DNA of 64,000 nucleotides, taken from the NCBI GenBank assembly GCA_032622095.1, contig CP136066.1, positions 116,211,319 to 116,275,318 of the forward strand, read 5' to 3'. Under the pieces are notes generated by a model. The model was given only the letters and a program-made list of their open reading frames with translations, did no database searches and was not told the origin of the DNA. Made by a program: the position numbers and the translations under genes. This document shows, piece by piece, positions 59,650 through 64,000 of this stretch. Position 1 is the first letter of the stretch. The number at the start of each line of letters is the position of its first letter. The DNA comes from Siphonodentalium dalli (lineage: Eukaryota > Mollusca > Scaphopoda > Gadilida > Siphonodentaliidae).

Positions 59650-60810
59650 ACAGGTTTGCCACTGAATATAAGAGAACTCTTGTCGCCCATAGAGCAGTTA
59701 ATTATTGGATATAATTAAATTATTTTTAGCTATCATGTTAACCATATTGTAAGTTGTAACCCATTCATGACTAAATAGACTCTCCTGGGCATTCAGTTCT
59801 CAAAGTATAAAATGGAATAGTCCATTGTTCATTTGTGGAGATGTTTTCAGAATATGAGCAATACTCTTTGGCATTCCCCACTGGGTGGAGTTCCTTAAAT
59901 CTTGGCATGGAACCTTGTTTTTTTGGTATTTTAGTTTAATCGACCCATTCTACCTGCAATCAGTTCAAAATCCAGCTAATACATGTTACTTCATGATTGG
60001 GAAAAGATCATACAGAAAATGGTACATTATATAATTGTTCTAGTAAAGAGATGAATATTTTTCAAATCCAGTTAGTATTTTCTCGTAACATGTGGTAATT
60101 ACATTACATACCAAATAAGGGATTTACTGTGATAGTATTGTGAGTTGGAAGTTGTGGACTCACCAAATTGGTGGTTTTACAAACGACGTATAATGCGCAT
60201 GAATCTAAATAAGGAAAGATGCAATATCGTGACTCTACTTATAAACAATTCACTGTGCTTTTTGAGAGAAACTATTAACCAACACTCGACTTGCATTTTC
60301 TGTGACAAAAAGCATGTTTTGTGAATAATATCGCATCCATATCATCATTATGCTATACTGTTAGTATCTTCTTGAGGAAATGATCATAATTTGATAAATG
60401 TTATTTCTAAATTATAAACTTAAACGAAGGCCGCCCATCCCTTTGACAAGCAGATGAAATACATTTCAAGCTGTATAAAAAAATTTGTGCTGCATTCTGA
60501 GGAAGGTTTGTGGGTTTTGTACCACTTATCGCTTTGACATATTAAAAGCTGTGAATTAATTACACTGCTACCTGTCTGTTTTAATTGATGTCCTGCCAGG
60601 GAGGCCATTCAGTTCAATAAGGTCGCAGTTATATTGCCAATAGAGATGAAATGTGTGTGCCAAAGGCAAAATAGTTTGATGCCATTTGAATTTTTTTTTG
60701 GCATATTGCACAAATGGAACACAGCAGTGCGAACCCTGGTGGGGACAGGCTCTATAGTTTAGATGTTGTATTATAACCCTTCTCTTTTGAGCCATAAATT
60801 CAAAACAAAT
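59650..60810. other. No gene recognised
   Basis: AT-rich sequence beyond the 3' side of the glutamate receptor gene. Only short, unconvincing frames. Confidence 0.4.
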
Positions 60811-60814
60811 TGTC

Positions 60815-60965
60815 ATTATGTGTACATTTGTCTATACTGCTTTAACACAACAGTATACTTATAATTCAATATAAAAACTCTAGATTATGATTTCGTTCAT
60901 AGCCATTTACTATCGCTAATGGATGGGTTTAAACATCTGCCGATATTGATCGGCCTCTTGTTTTT
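60815..60965 (+). mobile_element. Family F 3' module
   Basis: The same ~150-bp module as at 59388, ending in GCCGATATTGATCGGC and CTCTTGTTTTTT. It lies about 70 bp beyond the receptor gene's candidate polyadenylation signal. Confidence 0.5.
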
Positions 60966-61035
60966 TAAAACAACCCGTGCAAGTATGACCTCTTACTGCA
61001 CACTGGAAAGAGAAGGCTGAATGGAAAAACAAGAC

Positions 61036-61041
61036 TTTATT
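61036..61041 (-). terminator. Candidate polyadenylation signal for the glutamate receptor gene
   Basis: TTTATT on the plus strand gives AATAAA on the minus strand, 61 bp after the receptor stop codon. This would make a very short 3' UTR. Position and strand fit, but AT-rich DNA gives such hexamers by chance. Confidence 0.35.
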
Positions 61042-61102
61042 GACTTAACAAAATAGAGGTGCTGAAGATCAATTAATTATGTGGAGTCATATTCATGGTT
61101 AT

Positions 61103-61364
61103 TTAACAGCGGAATTTTTTTTCAGTTTTCTTATTTTTTTCAGTTTTCGATTTACATGGCATTGCCACATGTTTCAAACACAATTCAATCGCAAGGCAAA
61201 TGAATGCTAAGACTATCCCAATAATGACTAGGTAGAATGCACTCTGAACGTCTATGAGTGTGATAGGTTTGCTCTGAGTTGATATCTCTGAACAAAAGGA
61301 TTTCTTGCGCCACCATTTCTGTTTGAATATCTTCAGCAATCCACTTTCTGTCAGAGTCAGTAAT
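61103..61364 (-). CDS. Ionotropic glutamate receptor, terminal coding exon (end of S2 and TM4)
   Basis: Read on the minus strand, a TTATTTTCAG acceptor precedes an exon whose first base completes a split codon. It gives 86 residues to TAA. The peptide LLTLTESGLLKIFKQKWW, then a Cys in KKSFCSE, then a ~22-residue hydrophobic segment (SAFYLVIIGIVLAFICLAIE) is the signature C-terminus of ionotropic glutamate receptors. It contains the end of the S2 ligand-binding lobe with its conserved KWW and disulfide Cys, then TM4. A short Lys-rich cytoplasmic tail follows. These are ligand-gated cation channels of the plasma membrane. Remaining exons must lie to the right of the window. The subfamily (kainate, delta or IR-like) cannot be settled from this exon. 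Confidence 0.88.
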
Positions 61365-61524
61365 CTGAAAATAATGAGATTCATTTTAGTGACTTGAGTG
61401 TTATTGATCAGATTCCGTTGTCCTTTGGTATGGTGATAGCCCAGCTTGGTGGAAAGGATACCCGCATACTAGCTGTTTTGTTCACTTATTTACCAGAGTT
61501 ACTGCCCTTGTTTGACTTGTTTTT

Positions 61525-62000
61525 TAGCTCACCAGAGACGAAGTCTCCGGTGGAGATATATACATCACTCCTCGTCCATCCATCCGACCCTCCGTCCATC
61601 CGTCAACAGTTCTTCAAACATCTTCTCCAGAACCATAAGACCGAATGGGTTCATATTTGGTGCGGATGTTCCCCATGTTAAAATGAGGTTACCAGTTCAA
61701 ATAGTTGCAAAGCCAGGGCCATAACTCTTTCCCTCCATAGTAATTCTTAAAACATCTTCTTCTCAAGAACCATATCAGGCTGATTCTGCTTATATCTAAT
61801 ATGGGGGTTCCTTGTGTGACTGGGATTCAAATTTGTTAAAATGGGATCATCAACTCAAATATGGGCATATTCAGGGACATAACTCTTATATAATTAAAAA
61901 CAAATTTTTTTTAGATTGAACTTACTGATCAATAAAAACAAAAGGAAAAAACTTACGCCATTATAACATCTGCCAGGGTCACCAATCTAATTTTGGTTTA
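61525..62000 (+). mobile_element. Family E element, 5' part
   Basis: The 5' hairpin TAGCTCACCAGAGAC-GAA-GTCTCCGGTGGAG is followed by a CCAT/CCGT tract and two to three units (GGGTTCATATTTGGTGCGGA, GCCATAACTCTTTCCCTCCA). The 3' domain is missing. It lies upstream of the receptor's last exon, in its last intron. Confidence 0.6.
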
Positions 62001-62380
62001 AATTAGTCTAAAATCCAGAACATATGTATGAAACATCAGATGCTCAGGGCTATCTAAGATATGAGATATCAGGAGGGTGCCTGAGAACACAGAATATTTA
62101 CTTAACAGCATATATATGTCACACCTTGCTGGCCTAAGGTGATTAAAAAGCAATTATTGAAATGGCAGTTTGGGTAGAGAGTTTGTATATAAATGACATA
62201 TGGCTCAGAATGGCTTATGATAACTAACTAGTTTCAATCAAAATTATCAATCTTGGTACATTCATAGAGATCAATGTTGCTCCCAAGTGTGAATCTGACA
62301 GTTAGGCCATTAAATATGAATACCTGTTTTCTCAGGCAATTACATATGCCGGGGAAACTGGATGAGAGAGGGAGGCTTTT

Positions 62381-64000
62381 TAGCTCACCTGAGACAAAGA
62401 ATTGAGTCATATTTGGTGTGGATTGTCCCTATGTGACTGGGATTCAGATTTCAAATGGAATCACCTGGTTAGAAAGTGGCGTAGTTAGGGACATAACTCT
62501 TTCCAACCATATTAATTCTTAAAAGATTTTCTTCTCAAGAACCAATGGTGCTTTAGCTTATTAGCTCAACTGTACTTTGTAAAGTTTGAGCTATTGCCAT
62601 GGCTTGGTATCCATCGTCCATGTGTGCGTGTGTGAGGCATCAACAATACAGGCTACAGGTCGTACCTTTGGTCGGATAATTATGAAATTTGACATTGACA
62701 TTTAGACAGGAAAGAGTCATTTTGGGGTCATTTGGGAAAAAAACATGGCCGCCAGCTGGCATCTTGGATTTCAAAATTCAATCCATTAGCACGGCTACAT
62801 ATCGTACTGTTTGTCTGATCATCATGAAATTTGTCATGGATGTTAATATTGACATGTAGATGGGAGCGAGTAATTTTGGGGTTGTTCGGCCATAAAACAT
62901 GGCCACCAGCAGCCATCTTGGATTTTTCTCTTTGCATGACTAAATCCTTTGGCACAGGCTACAGTCCGTACCTTTGGTCGGATCATCATGAAATTTGTCA
63001 TGGATGTTAACATTGACATGTAGATGGGAACGAGTCATTTTGGGGTCATTCGGCCAAAAAACATGGCCACCAGCAGCCATCTTGTCGTACCTTTGGTCGG
63101 ATCATTATGAAATTTGTCACAGCTGTTGACATGTAGATGGGAACGAGTCATTTTGGGGTAATTCGGCAAAAAAACATGGCCACCAGTGGCCATCTTGGAT
63201 TTCAAAATTCAATCCATTAGCATGGTCTACAGGCCATACTGTTTGTCTGATCATCATGAAATTTGTCATTCATGTAAATATGACATGTAGATGGGAACGA
63301 GTCATTTTGGGGGTAATTCGGCAAAAAAACATGGCCGCCAACAGCCATCCTGGGTATCAAAATTCAATCCATTAGCACAGACTACAGGCCAGAGTGTTCA
63401 TCTGATCATCATGAAATTTGCCGTAGAAGTTAATATTGACATGTAGATGGGAATGAGTCATTTTGGGGTCAATCGGCCATAAAACATGGCCGCCGGTAGC
63501 CATTTTGGATTGTATTCTTTGTATTATTAAATCCTTTGACACAGGCTACAGGTGGTATCTTTTGTCAGATCATCATGAAATTTGTCATGGATGTTAAAAT
63601 TGACATGTAAATGGGAACGAGTCATGTTGGGGTCATTCAGCAAAAAAACATGGCTGCCAGCGGCCATCTTGGATTTTACTCTTTGCATAACTAGACCTTT
63701 CAACTTTCCACATTCCTAATCACTCCATTGACTGCAACACATGAAATTATTCCCGTTCCAATTTGAGCTACAGTGTCATCGACACTTTCATATTTTGGTA
63801 TTGAGGGTCCTTGGGTGACTGGGATAAAGATTTTTTCAATGGGGTCACCAGGTCAAAAACATAAATCATTCGCTCAATAGTTATTCTTAAAGCATCTTCT
63901 CATGAACCATTTCGCATATTTAGCATATATTTGTTATAGAGAGTCCTTGGGTGACTGCGAATCGGATTTGTTCAAATGGGGTCACCTGGTCAAATAGGGG
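62381..64000 (+). mobile_element. Family E element interrupted by family A, running off the window
   Basis: It begins TAGCTCACCTGAGACAAAG without the second half of the hairpin. E units run to about 62560 and resume at about 63792 (TTTTGGTATTGAGGGTCCTT) after the nested A element. The 3' end is outside the window. Confidence 0.6.
62562..63791 (+). mobile_element. Family A pearl/HINE-like element nested in family E
   Basis: The 5' fold (TAGCTCAACTGTAC-TTT-GTAAAGTTTGAGCTA) is followed by a GT-rich tract and seven units. The 3' part is AATTTGAGCTA, the hairpin AGTGTCATCGACACT (loop and stem changed by one base) and TTCATA. E-unit sequence continues on both sides. Confidence 0.74.

Noticed and set aside
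61394-61724. Plus-strand frames of 95 and 70 residues near the glutamate receptor exon
   Set aside because: They run into the family E hairpin and CCAT tract and are repeat translations.

Overview
This is eukaryotic genomic DNA, AT-rich and dense in repeats. It looks like a mollusc, most likely a bivalve. Long introns, GT-AG splicing and the absence of operons rule out a prokaryote. The bivalve guess rests on the repeats: many copies of elements with (CCGT)n microsatellites and tandem ~150-160 bp cores, the architecture described for bivalve 'pearl'/CvA and Helentron-associated (HINE) elements. The species cannot be fixed from the sequence.

Two protein-coding genes are supported. The first fills the plus strand from 1321 to 37254. 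It is the body and 3' end of a PPP1R37 (LRRC68)-like leucine-rich-repeat regulator of protein phosphatase 1. Eight phase-compatible exons give 806 residues, and a ninth 63-bp exon may be alternative. The N-terminal exons lie before the window. The second is the terminal coding exon of an ionotropic glutamate receptor on the minus strand (61103-61364), running into the window from the right. The two genes converge, with about 24 kb between their stop codons.

Everything else recognisable is mobile or repetitive. Introns of the first gene hold: a 3' Helitron end (1-713, possibly upstream intron); pearl/HINE-like elements of families I call A, B and C; a 3.8-kb Harbinger-like element with TTA target duplication (5886-9706); a 1.07-kb hAT element with a perfect 8-bp target duplication (17484-18556); two foldback palindromes; and, in the 12-kb last intron, a 6.3-kb foldback structure with minisatellite arms (27268-33552). 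That structure has been split by a 2.9-kb unclassified transposon (28735-31611) carrying ten copies of a 13-bp motif clustered near its two ends.

The intergenic part (37255-61102) holds two Helitrons, several TTAA-flanked (piggyBac-type) elements with long palindromes, a Harbinger MITE, and full-length C and E elements. Several insertions can be proved from within the window because a related uninterrupted copy shows the empty site.

The most interesting signal is that at least five families with unrelated end sequences share one architecture: a 5' hairpin, then a (CCGT)n or GT-rich tract, then ~150-bp tandem units, then an inverted copy of the 5' end, then a 3' hairpin and a T-rich terminus. 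No transposase, reverse transcriptase or Rep/helicase reading frame was recognised, so all mobile elements here appear non-autonomous.
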